The notes beneath the pieces were generated by a model, which ran no database searches, had not been told where the DNA came from, and was given only the letters and a program-made list of their open reading frames with translations. This document shows, one piece after another, positions 7,514 through 16,526 of a stretch of DNA of 64,000 nt. A program made the position numbers and the translations under genes. This DNA is from Lactococcus carnosus (GTDB lineage: Bacteria; Bacillota; Bacilli; Lactobacillales; Streptococcaceae). Position 1 is the stretch's first letter; the number at the start of each line of letters is the position of its first letter. The stretch spans positions 186,001-250,000 of the forward strand of contig NZ_CP017194.1 of NCBI RefSeq assembly GCF_006770265.1, read 5' to 3'.

Positions 7514-9319
7514 TTATCCGATGCCTATTGTAAAAAAGAACAGTTGGTCAGAGTAATTCAGACGTGTTGTGCCTTTAAAAGTTTGATTAAGGATCTGCAT
7601 TTGATCAGTTATAATACCGTCTACGCCATAAAACTTCATTCTAGACATGGTATCCTCGTCATTAGGTGTCCAGGCGAATACTTGCTTTCCCTGAGCATGA
7701 GCTGAGTCAATAAATTTGGCATTTAACGTTGTAAATTCAATGGTTAAAAAATCCATTTTTCCTGTTGGAGGACCAACTAAGCTAAATGGCATAATATAGC
7801 CTGCGGTAACAGTTGGTGCTAATTCCTTTATCTGTTCAATAATGTCATAAGAAAGGGATTGTATGACATGACCTGCTTCCAGTATCTTCTCTTGATATTT
7901 ATTTAGAAAATTAGTGAGCATTTCAGGACTATCTTCCTTATTTGGTTTGATTTCAATCATCAGTTTTTGATTGAGTTTTTGTGCAGCTGCCAAGTAGTCA
8001 TCAAATGAAACAATAGTCGCAGTCTGTTTATTTTCATGAACCGTTAATTTTGTCAGTTCGCTGAGAGTGAGCTGATTAGCCTTTTCATTAATGCCAGTCA
8101 ATGCTTTGAGGTTATAGTCATGATAGACAACAAATTGATGGTCTTTGGTTTCTTGAATATCCATCTCAACGAATTTAGGATGTGTAGCTTGACTTGTCTT
8201 CTTGAGTGAGGCAATCGTATTTTGGACACCATTTTTATTGTCGACGCCTCTATGGGAAATGGCAACTGGCGTTGCAGCCCTAGGATTTGAAAGAAATGCG
8301 ACATTAGATTGGGTAACAAAAGAGATAACAAGTAGTATCAGAATGCCAATCATGACAGCCTTAAGTCTTTTTTTATTGAGAGAAGGTGCAGGACGATGGA
8401 TTGGTATGAACCAACTTAACCGATCAAGTAAAAAATTTTCTTCTTTCATATAGTCTACAGTAATGAAGAAAATACTAACTGTAGAGAGTACAATGTTAAC
8501 TACCCAAAGGATTTGAATCATGGTCATGATGATAATTGCAGACACAAAACTAAAGTGAGGTAACAATACTTCTATACCATGTTGTATCAAAAGTAGCAGT
8601 CCTTCAGATAAGCCCATGATTAGCGTGAGGGTCACTGAAACTATCAAGAATTGAAAAAGAATTTTGAGTACTTTTCTTTTGGTCCTTTGCCAACTAAGTC
8701 TTAGCGCGTCTTTAAAGGACCGATCGTGCAGAATCATTTCAGGTAGCGTAAAAATAAAGCGTATCGCTAGATAAACTAGCAATAGATAAACTAAAATAAA
8801 GAGCGCGAGGTACAATAGTCTGTATTCAAAAATGGCATCTAAAATAAAAACAGGTATTCTGAATTTTGCAAGGAGAGCGGAGTTAAAACTCATGCCAATC
8901 ACAGGTAGGACTAAAAAGAAATAGAATAGGAAAAAGGCAAGTGCACCTCCTTTTATTTTTTTGATTTGAAGGAGTGTCCCTTTTAGCAAGTCTCTCAGTA
9001 CAACTTGCTGTTTTTGTTCAATAAAATAAACAGTTAAGAGTAAGAAAGTAAATTCAAAATAAACGGAAACTAGCAGCAGTAAAAGCATCAAAATGAGGCT
9101 AGCAAATATGACTGAATGGTGACGCAGGATATTGCCGATGTTATCATAGGAAATATAGTTGATTCCCCCCTGATTAAGCAAAAGTTTTGTGAGTTGTGAA
9201 AGTGATGGTGTTAAGATGAATAATAAAAAAACGTGCATTAATAAGACATCACGATAATAGTGTCTTGTTGTCCTGATAAATTTAAAAGCTTTCCTAAAGT
9301 TTGTGCCTAAGCTGCTCAT
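7514..9319 (-). CDS. Membrane-anchored glycerophosphodiester phosphodiesterase
   Basis: Hydrolyses glycerophosphodiesters to glycerol-3-phosphate and an alcohol; in Gram-positives related enzymes act on lipid or lipoteichoic-acid turnover. The 601-residue protein has an N-terminal membrane domain with about seven to eight helices (residues ~20-340) followed by an extracellular GDPD TIM barrel (~350-590). Catalytic motifs are HRG in AISHRGVDN, EMDIQETKD and VYHDYNL. Later barrel strands are MIEIKPNKE and QVFAWTPNDEDT. The ATG at 9319 has the Shine-Dalgarno AGGGAG. It is monocistronic and convergent with the DUF1349 gene. Confidence 0.88.
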   Translation of the reverse strand: MSSLGTNFRKAFKFIRTTRHYYRDVLLMHVFLLFILTPSLSQLTKLLLNQGGINYISYDNIGNILRHHSVIFASLILMLLLLLVSVYFEFTFLLLTVYFIEQKQQVVLRDLLKGTLLQIKKIKGGALAFFLFYFFLVLPVIGMSFNSALLAKFRIPVFILDAIFEYRLLYLALFILVYLLLVYLAIRFIFTLPEMILHDRSFKDALRLSWQRTKRKVLKILFQFLIVSVTLTLIMGLSEGLLLLIQHGIEVLLPHFSFVSAIIIMTMIQILWVVNIVLSTVSIFFITVDYMKEENFLLDRLSWFIPIHRPAPSLNKKRLKAVMIGILILLVISFVTQSNVAFLSNPRAATPVAISHRGVDNKNGVQNTIASLKKTSQATHPKFVEMDIQETKDHQFVVYHDYNLKALTGINEKANQLTLSELTKLTVHENKQTATIVSFDDYLAAAQKLNQKLMIEIKPNKEDSPEMLTNFLNKYQEKILEAGHVIQSLSYDIIEQIKELAPTVTAGYIMPFSLVGPPTGKMDFLTIEFTTLNAKFIDSAHAQGKQVFAWTPNDEDTMSRMKFYGVDGIITDQMQILNQTFKGTTRLNYSDQLFFFTIGIG

Positions 9320-9460
9320 AACTACTCCCTACTGATGATACCTGTCGACATCACATAAAAACGCCTTAATTTTTGGCGCAGTGATACTTTATTATACCGC
9401 TATTTAGGGGAGATGTCATTGTTATTATTATTTTCATGATTGACGGCACTATATTATATG

Positions 9461-9498
9461 ACAAGTTAACTTATACTATTGACAAGTATACTTGTCAA
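9461..9498. promoter_or_regulatory. Palindromic operator upstream of the DUF6442-like/XRE pair
   Basis: TTGACAAGTATACTTGTCAA (9479-9498) is a perfect 20-bp palindrome. Just upstream, ACAAGTTAACTTAT (9461-9474) repeats the half-site less perfectly. TTGACA inside the palindrome can serve as a -35, so a bound repressor would block the promoter. The XRE protein at 9837 is the natural candidate. Confidence 0.6.
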
Positions 9499-9528
9499 AT
9501 GATAGACTGATATTAGATGGAGGATAAG

Positions 9529-9840
9529 ATGAAGCATAAAAAAATTTTAGAGATGGCACAGTTGGAAAATCAAGATGAAGGCAGACTGTCTGAGTTGAAA
9601 AATATATCGAGCGTACACTACATTATGCTATTGGCCGCTTGGTTGTTCATTTTTGCGATCAGATTAATTCACAAACAAGCAACAACTGACTTATTTTTCA
9701 TGGTGTTATTATTAGCCTTGGGACATGAAGTCTATGCCTTTAAAAGGAAAAAATCAATCATTGGTTTAGTTGTCATTACCATTTTATTGGTTGCTGTATT
9801 AACTACTGGTTGGACACTTATGAGCGTTACCTTTAAATGA
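9529..9840 (+). CDS. Small membrane protein (DUF6442-like) paired with an XRE regulator
   Basis: A protein of about 103 residues. ATG 9529 is preferred over 9517 because GGAGG at 9519-9523 then has proper spacing. The cytoplasmic N-terminus MKHKKILEMAQLENQDEGR is followed by three hydrophobic segments (about 30-48, 55-72 and 80-100). This resembles small firmicute membrane proteins that are always followed by a short XRE regulator. The stop overlaps the next gene (ATGA), indicating translational coupling. The role is unknown. Confidence 0.65.
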   Translation: MKHKKILEMAQLENQDEGRLSELKNISSVHYIMLLAAWLFIFAIRLIHKQATTDLFFMVLLLALGHEVYAFKRKKSIIGLVVITILLVAVLTTGWTLMSVTFK

Positions 9841-10055
9841 TGCATAAAGATAAACTTGAGCTAAAGAACAGATTGAAAGTTGCGCGTGCTGAAAAAAAAC
9901 TCAATCAGAGTCAGCTTGCCAAACTGGTTGGTGTTTCGAGACAAACGATTAGTAATATCGAAACCTATGAATATATTCCCTCTGCTAAATTAGCCTTATT
10001 ACTTTGCATCGCATTGGATGTAGCATTTGAAACCTTATTCTATTTTGAAGATTAA
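9837..10055 (+). CDS. Short XRE/Cro-type transcriptional regulator
   Basis: A DNA-binding protein of about 72 residues consisting almost entirely of an HTH_3 domain. ARAEKKLNQSQLAKLVGVSRQTISNIETYEYIPSAK spans helices 1-4, with recognition helix SRQTISNIE. It overlaps the preceding membrane-protein gene by four bases. The perfect palindrome at 9479-9498 is the likely binding site, suggesting autorepression. Confidence 0.82.
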   Translation: MMHKDKLELKNRLKVARAEKKLNQSQLAKLVGVSRQTISNIETYEYIPSAKLALLLCIALDVAFETLFYFED

Positions 10056-10334
10056 GCAATAATACTGACAGCATTTAAGCTTTTGTTGGTGTTTTTTGCT
10101 TTGCTGTGATAATTAGCTTATACAAGTATGACAGAAAGGGAGTGTAAATAGAAATGAAGGACATGATTAAAGGTTAAAGCACAAAGAATGTTGAGAATAG
10201 CACAAGAGCCCACCGCATTAATGCAACATGGCATTTGACAAATTTCTTGCATGCAAAGCAGAAACGGGATGAAAATAAATGTTATACTATTAGATAGTCA
10301 ATACTTACACGCGGAATAGTAAAAAGAGGTTTAA

Positions 10335-11105
10335 ATGATATTTGATACACATACACACCTGAATGCTGATAATTTCACAGGACGTGAAGCACAAGAGATT
10401 GAGAAAGCACGTGAATTTGGTGTGACAAAACTCAATATTGTTGGATTTGATAGGCCAACGATTGAAAAAAGTTTGGCCTTAGCTTCTGAATTTGATAACT
10501 TATACGCAACGATTGGCTGGCATCCGACGGAGGCTGGTTCCTATACGCCTGAAATAGAAAAGATGTTGGTCAGTCATCTAGCAGATCCTAAAGTGATTGC
10601 GCTAGGTGAAATTGGCTTAGATTATCACTGGATGTCAGATGAAAAAGCGGTGCAAGAATCTGTTTTTCGCAGGCAGATTCAGTTATCAAAAACGCATAAC
10701 TTGCCTTTTATGGTGCATACGCGTGACGCACTGGCAGACACTTATGAGATTATCAAGTCAGAGGGTGTTGGCCTACGTGGTGGTATCATGCATTCTTTTT
10801 CAGGAAGCTACCAGGATGCCATGAAGTTCATCGACTTAGGTATGTTGATTTCCTTTTCAGGTGTGGTCACTTTTAAAAAATCTCTGGAGCTCCAGGAAGC
10901 AGCCAAACTGTTGCCGCTGGACAAACTATTAGTAGAAACTGATGCACCTTATCTAGCTCCGATGCCGTTTAGAGGACGTGAAAATACGCCGGCCTACACT
11001 AAATTTGTTGTTGAAAAAATAGCTGAACTTCGTGAGATTTCTAGCGATGAAGTCGCTAATGCAACTTACCAAAACGCCTTGAAAGTGTTTGATATCCATG
11101 ACTAA
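10335..11105 (+). CDS. tatD: TatD-family metal-dependent hydrolase/DNase (YabD-like)
   Basis: A 256-residue TIM-barrel metallohydrolase of the TatD DNase family, usually acting as a 3'-5' exonuclease. The metal ligands are visible: DTHTHLN at residues 4-10, GWHPTEAG near 66, GEIGLDYH near 92, VHTRDA near 130, HSFSG near 153, and ETDAPYLAP near 203. It starts a conserved firmicute operon with rnmV and rsmA: the rnmV start overlaps this stop by eight bases. Confidence 0.9.
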   Translation: MIFDTHTHLNADNFTGREAQEIEKAREFGVTKLNIVGFDRPTIEKSLALASEFDNLYATIGWHPTEAGSYTPEIEKMLVSHLADPKVIALGEIGLDYHWMSDEKAVQESVFRRQIQLSKTHNLPFMVHTRDALADTYEIIKSEGVGLRGGIMHSFSGSYQDAMKFIDLGMLISFSGVVTFKKSLELQEAAKLLPLDKLLVETDAPYLAPMPFRGRENTPAYTKFVVEKIAELREISSDEVANATYQNALKVFDIHD

Positions 11106-11661
11106 TAAACAAAAAATCGCCGAGGTTGTTGTGGTTGAAGGCAAGGATGATACAGCCAACCTCAAACAGTATTATGATGTTGATACCTATGAAACACAAG
11201 GATCCGCTATATCCGATGATGATTTGGAGCGGATTGATCGCTTAAATGAGCTACGTGGCGTTATCGTTTTCACAGATCCAGATCATAGTGGTGAACGGAT
11301 TCGTCGCATTATCATGACTGCTATTCCAACGGTCAAACATGCCTTTCTAAACAGAGATGAGGCAGCACCGAAATCGAAGACCAAAGGTCGTTCTCTTGGT
11401 GTGGAACATGCAAGTTCAACTGATTTAGAAAAAGCGCTGCGTCACCTAACCTCAAATTTTGAGGATGCATCTGAATTTGATATTTGCCATGCTGATTTGA
11501 TTCGTTTAGGATTGATTGGGCATACAGATAGCAGAATTCGCCGTGAATATTTAGGTGAAGCACTTAGAATCGGCTATAGTAATGCCAAGCAACAATTAAA
11601 GCGGTTAAACCTATTTGGCATAACATTAGCAGAAGTTGAAGAAATAATGGAGAAATTTTAA
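11098..11661 (+). CDS. rnmV: Ribonuclease M5
   Basis: Toprim-domain endonuclease that matures 5S rRNA. The N-terminus carries [16 protein letters not shown] with the Toprim Glu, and [16 protein letters not shown] has the DxD motif near residue 58. The C-terminal part is the DUF4093 domain. ATG 11098 ([12 protein letters not shown]) is preferred to the upstream TTG 11089. The gene overlaps tatD by eight bases and rsmA by one (TAATG), so the three are translationally coupled. About 187 residues is the usual size. Confidence 0.92.
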   Translation: MTNKQKIAEVVVVEGKDDTANLKQYYDVDTYETQGSAISDDDLERIDRLNELRGVIVFTDPDHSGERIRRIIMTAIPTVKHAFLNRDEAAPKSKTKGRSLGVEHASSTDLEKALRHLTSNFEDASEFDICHADLIRLGLIGHTDSRIRREYLGEALRIGYSNAKQQLKRLNLFGITLAEVEEIMEKF

Positions 11662-12530
11662 TGCATATAGCAGATTATCGCGTGACAAAAGCGATTTTAG
11701 ACCGTCATGGCTTTTCATTTAAGAAAAGTCTTGGTCAAAACTTTTTAACAGACACAAATATTCTACAAAAAATAGTGGATACAGCAGAAATTGATCGTGA
11801 GGTCAATGTCATCGAAATCGGCCCAGGTATTGGGGCATTGACTGAGTTTATTGCAGAAAATGCTGCAGAAGTGATGGCATTTGAAATCGATGACCGCTTG
11901 ATCCCTATTTTAGCGGATACCTTAAGAGATTTTGATAATGTGACGATCATAAATGAAGACATCTTAAAAGCTGATTTAAAGACACATATTGCCCAGTTTA
12001 AGAATCCAACTTTACCGATAAAAATCGTGGCTAATCTGCCTTACTATATTACAACGCCTATTTTGATGCATCTGATTGAGAGTAAGATTCCCTTTAGTGA
12101 ATTTATTGTTATGATGCAAAAAGAGGTTGCGGATCGTATTTCAGCCGAACCCAATACCAAGGCTTATGGTAGCTTGAGTATCGCTGTACAATACTATATG
12201 ACAGCGCAAGTTGCCTTCATCGTTCCTAAAACTGTCTTTGTACCAGCACCAAATGTTGATTCTGCGATTTTAAAAATGACGCGTCGTGTGTCACCGTTAG
12301 TGGCAGTTACGGACGAAGATTTCTTTTTCAAAGTATCAAAGTTAGCCTTTGCGCATCGACGAAAAACACTTTGGAATAATTTGCAAGCTGTCTTTGGTAA
12401 GACAGAGGAAGTTCGCGCGCAACTGACAAATTCACTTGAGATAGCAGAAATTTCACCACAAATTCGGGGTGAGGCCCTCTCAATTCCAGAATTTGCTAAA
12501 CTATCTGAAGCACTTTTACCCTTAAAATAA
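11661..12530 (+). CDS. rsmA: 16S rRNA dimethyladenosine transferase RsmA/KsgA
   Basis: SAM-dependent enzyme that dimethylates two adjacent adenosines in helix 45 of 16S rRNA late in 30S assembly. In the 289-residue protein, [10 protein letters not shown] is near residue 23. The SAM motif [13 protein letters not shown] is near 51, EIDDRLIP follows near 75, the catalytic NLPYYITTP is near 123, and the C-terminal domain follows. It ends the tatD-rnmV-rsmA operon before a bidirectional terminator. Confidence 0.95.
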   Translation: MHIADYRVTKAILDRHGFSFKKSLGQNFLTDTNILQKIVDTAEIDREVNVIEIGPGIGALTEFIAENAAEVMAFEIDDRLIPILADTLRDFDNVTIINEDILKADLKTHIAQFKNPTLPIKIVANLPYYITTPILMHLIESKIPFSEFIVMMQKEVADRISAEPNTKAYGSLSIAVQYYMTAQVAFIVPKTVFVPAPNVDSAILKMTRRVSPLVAVTDEDFFFKVSKLAFAHRRKTLWNNLQAVFGKTEEVRAQLTNSLEIAEISPQIRGEALSIPEFAKLSEALLPLK

Positions 12531-12566
12531 AAACAGCATGACGCACTGTCGTCATACTGTTTTTTT
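12529..12566. terminator. Bidirectional terminator between rsmA and the GNAT gene
   Basis: The hairpin AAAACAGcATGACG ... CGTCATaCTGTTTT has A- and T-runs on both sides and lies between convergent genes. Confidence 0.8.
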
Positions 12567-12989
12567 CATAGCTAGATGCTTGATATCAGCATCTAAAAAT
12601 TCGTCACCAAAGGATGTAAAGCCAAGTTTTTCATAAAAAGGAATGGCTTCAAGCTGGGCATGAAGCTCGGCCAATTCGATCTGTTGTGCTTTTAAGAACG
12701 CTAATGCTTCTGTCATGAGGTCGAAAGCATAGCCCTTTCCTCTATAAGGTTTTAGGGTTGCAACACGTTGAATGAGTGCTTGTTTACCAGATTTATCTGG
12801 TAAAATCCGTAAGGTAGCGACCGGTGTATCTGCATCATCAAATAAGACGAAATGGATGCAGTAAGCTTCGTTTTGATCTATTTCAAGTGTCAGTGGGACT
12901 TGTTGTTCCTTGACAAAGACGGCATGTCGGATGCTCAAGGATTGGTGGTAGACGGGGGATAAGTTGTCGCGTGTATGTTTGATTTTCAT
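12552..12989 (-). CDS. GNAT-family acetyltransferase (ElaA/YjcF-like)
   Basis: A 145-residue single-domain acetyltransferase. SIRHAVFVKEQQVPLTLEID near residue 19 and the acetyl-CoA-binding segment RVATLKPYRGKGYAFDLMTEAL (about 76-97) resemble the ElaA/YjcF group. The conserved HAQLEAIPFYEKLGFTSFGDEF lies near 110-130. The Shine-Dalgarno AAGGAAAA is upstream. The substrate is unknown. Confidence 0.78.
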   Translation of the reverse strand: MKIKHTRDNLSPVYHQSLSIRHAVFVKEQQVPLTLEIDQNEAYCIHFVLFDDADTPVATLRILPDKSGKQALIQRVATLKPYRGKGYAFDLMTEALAFLKAQQIELAELHAQLEAIPFYEKLGFTSFGDEFLDADIKHLAMKKTV

Positions 12990-13083
12990 ATGATTTTCCT
13001 TAGGGGTATGTGTGTAGGAGTTTGGTAGGTTTGGAAATTTTTGACTTAATCGCTGGAAAGCCGCATTTGTCTAAAAAATCTGC

Positions 13084-13089
13084 TATAAT
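13084..13089 (+). promoter_or_regulatory. -10 element of the AI-2E transporter gene
   Basis: TGc-TATAAT is an extended -10, about 45 bases before the ATG at 13135. No clear -35 is visible. Confidence 0.45.
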
Positions 13090-13134
13090 TAGGGATATTA
13101 TAACAAATAAAACGAAAATATCAAAGGGATCGAT

Positions 13135-14261
13135 ATGTTTAAAAACTCAAAATTATTTTTCTGGACGATAGAACTGTTCGCCGTCCTCGGGGTGATCTGG
13201 ATATCAACGCATATCGGATTTGTCTTCAAACCTGTGACTACTTTATTTTCACTTGTATTTCTGCCCTTTATTATTGCAGGCTTTTTATACTATGTCTTTA
13301 ATCCGCTAGTGATGTTTTTAGAGGAAAAACTTAAGTTACCTCGCATTTGGGGATTGTGCTTGTCTTTGTATTACTGATTGGTCTTTTGACCTACACAGTG
13401 ATATCCTTGGTACCTAGGGTCATTACACAGCTATCGGATCTGATAATTGCCTCAGGGTCGATTGTACCAGAATTGCAAAAATGGGTAGACAAACTATCGG
13501 CAAATCCTGCTTTTAAAGAAATTGATTTCAAGGCATTAATTAATAAGGCTAATATCAGCTATATGGATATTCTACAAAACCTATTATCTGGCGTTACCTT
13601 TAGCTTGTCCAATGTTGTGAATGCTATTTTTAAAGTGGTCATGATCCTGAGCTTAGTGCCTATTTTGCTATTCTATATGCTAAAAGATGGCAAGAATATG
13701 CTGCCATTCTTGAAAAAAACACTATTGAAAAGGGATAAGCTGAATATTGTGTCCCTGCTAGATGATATGAATGCAACCATTTCAAAATATATTAGTGGTG
13801 CTGCAATCGACTGCTTGTTTATCTTTGTTACGGTATTTATCGCTTATCTCATCATTGGTGTCCCTTATGCTTTCTTATTTGCAGCCTTTTCAGCAATTAC
13901 TAACTTAATTCCCTATTTAGGCCCATATATCGGTTTAATCCCCGTTTTATTCTCGATTGGTTTTACAGACCCTGTAAGAGCGTTGATTGCAGCTTTGGTT
14001 GTGTTGACTTTACAACAAATTGATGGCAACATCATCTATCCAAAAGTTGTCGGCTCTGCTATCGAGGTGCATCCAGTGACAATTATGGTGCTGATGTTAG
14101 TTGCGGGAAGCCTTTATGGCTTGATTGGTATGTTGGTTGCAGTCCCATTTTATTCACTTGCAAAAGAAGTTGTTAAATTTCTATGGCGATTATGGGAAAA
14201 TCATAAACAAGTACAACTGGGTAGCGATGGCAAAGAGAAGTATGATATAATAGAAAAATAA
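13135..14261 (+). pseudogene. AI-2E family transporter, split by a one-base frameshift
   Basis: Polytopic AI-2E/PerM-family exporter-like protein. The first 80 codons start with Shine-Dalgarno AAAGGGAT at ATG 13135 and end at a stop at 13375. The rest reads in the next frame from 13347. Reading the GGGG at 13349-13352 as five G joins the halves as RIWGIVLVFVLLIG, giving about 375 residues, which is normal for the family. C-terminal landmarks NLIPYLGPYIGLIP and LTLQQIDGNIIYPKVVG are intact. Either a sequencing error or a recent inactivation. Substrates of this family are not well established. Confidence 0.85.
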
Positions 14262-14324
14262 CTGTGTTGACCTAACTGAATGGTTGATATGATAACTGTA
14301 AAAAAATTTGGAGGAATATAACTC

Positions 14325-15674
14325 ATGCACCCTGACCCCGATAGTCAGTCCTTAATATTGCAAATCGCCTTACTGATCGTGTTGACGATTATTAATGCGC
14401 TCTTCTCTGGCGCAGAGATGGCGCTAGTCTCAACGAGTCGTTCACGAGTTGAACAGCGAGCAGAAGAAGGGGATAAGAAATATCAAAAATTACTTGCTAT
14501 TTTGAATCAACCTAGTAATTTTCTATCGACGATTCAAATCGGTATCACGCTGATTAATATCCTTTCCGGGGCGAGCTTGGCAGATAGTCTGGCTACAAGA
14601 TTAGCACCTGTACTAGGTGGTACGCCAACTGCGAAAACATTAGCATCAGTGATCATTCTTGCGATTTTGACTTATATCTCGATCGTTTTTGGGGAGTTAT
14701 ATCCTAAGCGAATTGCGCAAAACTTAAAAGAAAAATATGCCCTTGCAGCAGTAGGGCCCTTAAATGTTTTGGGCCATCTCATGCATCCATTCGTCTGGTT
14801 GTTAGCAACCTCTACAAATATCTTGAGTAAGTTAACACCCATGACATTTGATGATGATAATGAAAATATGACGCGTGATGAGATTGAGTATCTGCTCAAT
14901 ACTGATAATTCGGCTTTAGATCAAAATGAGCGTGAAATGCTAGCGGGTGTCTTTAGTTTGGATGAGCTGATGGCGCGTGAAATCATGGTGCCACGTACAG
15001 ATGCCTTTATGATCGATGTCAATGATGATGTCCATGATAATATCATGGCAGTTTTGGCACAAAACTATAGTAGAATTCCAGTCTATGATGGTGAAAAAGA
15101 TAAGATTTTAGGCGTTTTACATACCAAAACCTTATTGAAAAAAGGCTATACACAAGGCTTCGATAAATTAGATCTAGCTGACATTATACAAGAACCTTTA
15201 TTTGTACCAGAAACGATTTTTGTTGATGACCTCTTGCGAGAGCTTAAGAAGACACAAAATCAGATGGCTATCCTACTTAATGAGTACGGTGGTGTTGAAG
15301 GGATTGTCACACTTGAGGACCTCCTAGAAGAAATCGTCGGTGAGATTGAAGATGAGTCAGATATTGCTGAAAAGGATGTTTTCAAGATTAATGAGAATAT
15401 CTTTGCTGTCAAAGGTGGCCTTACTTTGAATGATTTCAATGAGTACTTTGATACACATTTAGAGTCAGATGATGTCGATACAATAGCAGGTTACTTTATG
15501 GCGGGTATCGGTGCTATTCCTGGTGAAAAAGAACAGATTGACTATGATGTGATCACTGAAAAAGATAATTTGACACTGACCAGCTTAGAAGTTGATGGGA
15601 CGAGACTGGTTAAACTACGTGTCACCTTCCATGGAGATGAACTAGAAGCAGAAGTAACTAGTGATGATAAATAA
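14325..15674 (+). CDS. Hemolysin-family/CorC-like membrane protein with CBS domains (TlyC/CNNM type)
   Basis: A 449-residue protein. It has an N-terminal DUF21 (CNNM) transmembrane domain (residues ~1-190, FSGAEMALVSTSRSRVEQ and FGELYPKRIAQ). A CBS pair follows (~205-330, REIMVPRTDAFMID, YSRIPVYDGEKDKILGVLH, GGVEGIVTLEDLLEEIVGEIEDESD). The C-terminal CorC/HlyC transporter-associated domain is at ~350-440. Relatives are proposed Mg2+/Co2+ transporters, although the old name is hemolysin. The Shine-Dalgarno TTGGAGGAA precedes the start. It is a single-gene unit with its own terminator. Confidence 0.9.
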   Translation: MHPDPDSQSLILQIALLIVLTIINALFSGAEMALVSTSRSRVEQRAEEGDKKYQKLLAILNQPSNFLSTIQIGITLINILSGASLADSLATRLAPVLGGTPTAKTLASVIILAILTYISIVFGELYPKRIAQNLKEKYALAAVGPLNVLGHLMHPFVWLLATSTNILSKLTPMTFDDDNENMTRDEIEYLLNTDNSALDQNEREMLAGVFSLDELMAREIMVPRTDAFMIDVNDDVHDNIMAVLAQNYSRIPVYDGEKDKILGVLHTKTLLKKGYTQGFDKLDLADIIQEPLFVPETIFVDDLLRELKKTQNQMAILLNEYGGVEGIVTLEDLLEEIVGEIEDESDIAEKDVFKINENIFAVKGGLTLNDFNEYFDTHLESDDVDTIAGYFMAGIGAIPGEKEQIDYDVITEKDNLTLTSLEVDGTRLVKLRVTFHGDELEAEVTSDDK

Positions 15675-15722
15675 ACTCTTATACTTTGATAAATTGTGTT
15701 GAAAAAAGTTAAAAATGATAAG

Positions 15723-15753
15723 CAAGTACTGATGCTTCGGTACTTGTTTTTTT
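15723..15753 (+). terminator. Terminator after the CBS/CorC gene
   Basis: CAAGTAC ... GTACTTG followed by seven T. It is nearly identical in sequence to the terminator at 4296-4323. Confidence 0.75.
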
Positions 15754-15796
15754 GTTGGCTATTTTTCTTAAGGTTACCTGTTAAAACTAAATAATA

Positions 15797-15864
15797 GCAA
15801 CAAATTGTTGCGTTACAAGTTAGGATTATTATGGTAAGGTGTAAATATAAAGTTGGCCGACTTT
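15797..15864 (+). promoter_or_regulatory. Paired palindromic operator, copy 1 (peptide locus)
   Basis: GCAACAAATTGTTGC (15797-15811) and AAAGTTGGCCGACTTT (15849-15864) are two palindromes whose centres are about 52 bp apart, or five helical turns. The second overlaps a TATAAA-like -10. The same pair recurs at 16461-16526 and, inverted, at 17792-17859. Confidence 0.6.
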
Positions 15865-15953
15865 CTAATTTATCGCGATAGATTGGGATGCTAGACATCC
15901 CTATTTAATTGAGAGGAGATAGTTATGGTTAAAGATAATACGTTAGCACAGTT
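15799..15953 (+). repeat. Direct repeat copy 1 (promoter plus start of GG-leader gene)
   Basis: About 155 bp nearly identical to 16461-16615, with roughly ten differences and one indel by eye. It covers both palindromes, the Shine-Dalgarno and the first ten codons of a GG-leader peptide. Homology stops at the codons after AQF, marking a recombination or deletion point. Confidence 0.8.
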
Positions 15954-15963
15954 CCGTTATTGA
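15925..15963 (+). pseudogene. Truncated double-glycine leader peptide remnant
   Basis: MVKDNTLAQFRY then stop. The first ten residues match the intact leader at 16588 (MVKDSTLAQF), but the ELAEVVGG processing site and any mature peptide are gone. The Shine-Dalgarno GAGAGGAGA and promoter are intact, so it may still be transcribed and lead into the small membrane protein downstream. It is best read as the stump of a duplicated bacteriocin gene. Confidence 0.75.
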
Positions 15964-16160
15964 TTGAAAGGGAGACTGTCACCGCAAAGTTGATTAATAT
16001 AAGTATTGGTTTACTTGTAACTGGTATGATAGCGAGTTTAGTTTATATCATTTATGCGTTAGTGACAAATAGTGCAGATGATTTATTACTACCTATTTTG
16101 TTCTCGAGTAGCTGTGGGATTGCACTGGTCTCTATCACTGGAACTGATGATGCGTCGTAA
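15960..16160 (+). CDS. Small two-helix membrane protein, possible immunity protein (uncertain start)
   Basis: A possible 66-residue product from TTG 15960, with hydrophobic segments near residues 11-33 and 42-58 and an acidic C-terminus. The start codon overlaps the stop of the leader remnant and no independent Shine-Dalgarno is placed well (GAAAGGGAG follows the TTG). It may therefore be the 3' part of a longer gene. Small basic or hydrophobic two-helix proteins beside GG-leader peptides are commonly immunity proteins, but the family is not recognised. Confidence 0.4.
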   Translation: MIERETVTAKLINISIGLLVTGMIASLVYIIYALVTNSADDLLLPILFSSSCGIALVSITGTDDAS

Positions 16161-16235
16161 GACTTAATCATGTCACCAAAAAATCCATCGTTAGAGCTAG
16201 AGACTGGATAGATAAATAGTGTTGGGAGGAATAAC

Positions 16236-16403
16236 ATGAGACAATTAAAGCGTTTGAACATCGCTCTCTTTAGTTTTTACTTTATCTTGATGCTTATTTC
16301 TGATATATGGCACCTTAATTTTGTGACATCAGAAATGACACTTTTGTATACGGGTATATTTTTATGCTTAGATATCATCTTAAGACCTAGAAGAAAATCA
16401 TGA
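16236..16403 (+). CDS. Small membrane protein in bacteriocin-like locus
   Basis: A 55-residue protein (MRQLKRLNIALFSFYFIL ... RPRRKS) with a strong Shine-Dalgarno (TGGGAGGA) seven bases before ATG 16236. It has two hydrophobic helices (about 9-25 and 33-49) and basic termini, the layout of small immunity-type proteins. No family is recognised. It ends about 60 bases before the second operator copy. Confidence 0.55.
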   Translation: MRQLKRLNIALFSFYFILMLISDIWHLNFVTSEMTLLYTGIFLCLDIILRPRRKS

Positions 16404-16460
16404 GATGAAATACCTATTTAAAATACTGCTAATATCATAGTTATCGATATTTTATTTGTT

Positions 16461-16526
16461 AACAAATTGTTGCGTTACAAGTTAGGATTATTATGGTAAG
16501 CTATAAATATAAAGTTGGCCGACTTT
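16461..16526 (+). promoter_or_regulatory. Paired palindromic operator, copy 2 (drives the intact GG-peptide genes)
   Basis: AACAAATTGTT (16461-16471) and AAAGTTGGCCGACTTT (16511-16526), again with centres about 52 bp apart, upstream of the peptide gene at 16588. A TATAAATATAAA stretch directly precedes the second palindrome. Confidence 0.6.

Noticed and set aside
7499-7705. Plus-strand 68-codon frame beginning next to the terminator
   Set aside because: It is antisense to the 3' end of the glycerophosphodiesterase gene and has no ribosome-binding site.
4253-15753. Repeated CAAGTAC/GTACTTG terminators as a mobile repeat element
   Set aside because: Only the stem and T-run are shared, there are no flanking repeats, and ordinary intrinsic terminators explain them.
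15925-16160. A functional bacteriocin encoded by repeat copy 1
   Set aside because: The leader stops after 12 codons, lacks the GG site, and the following frame has no mature-peptide features.
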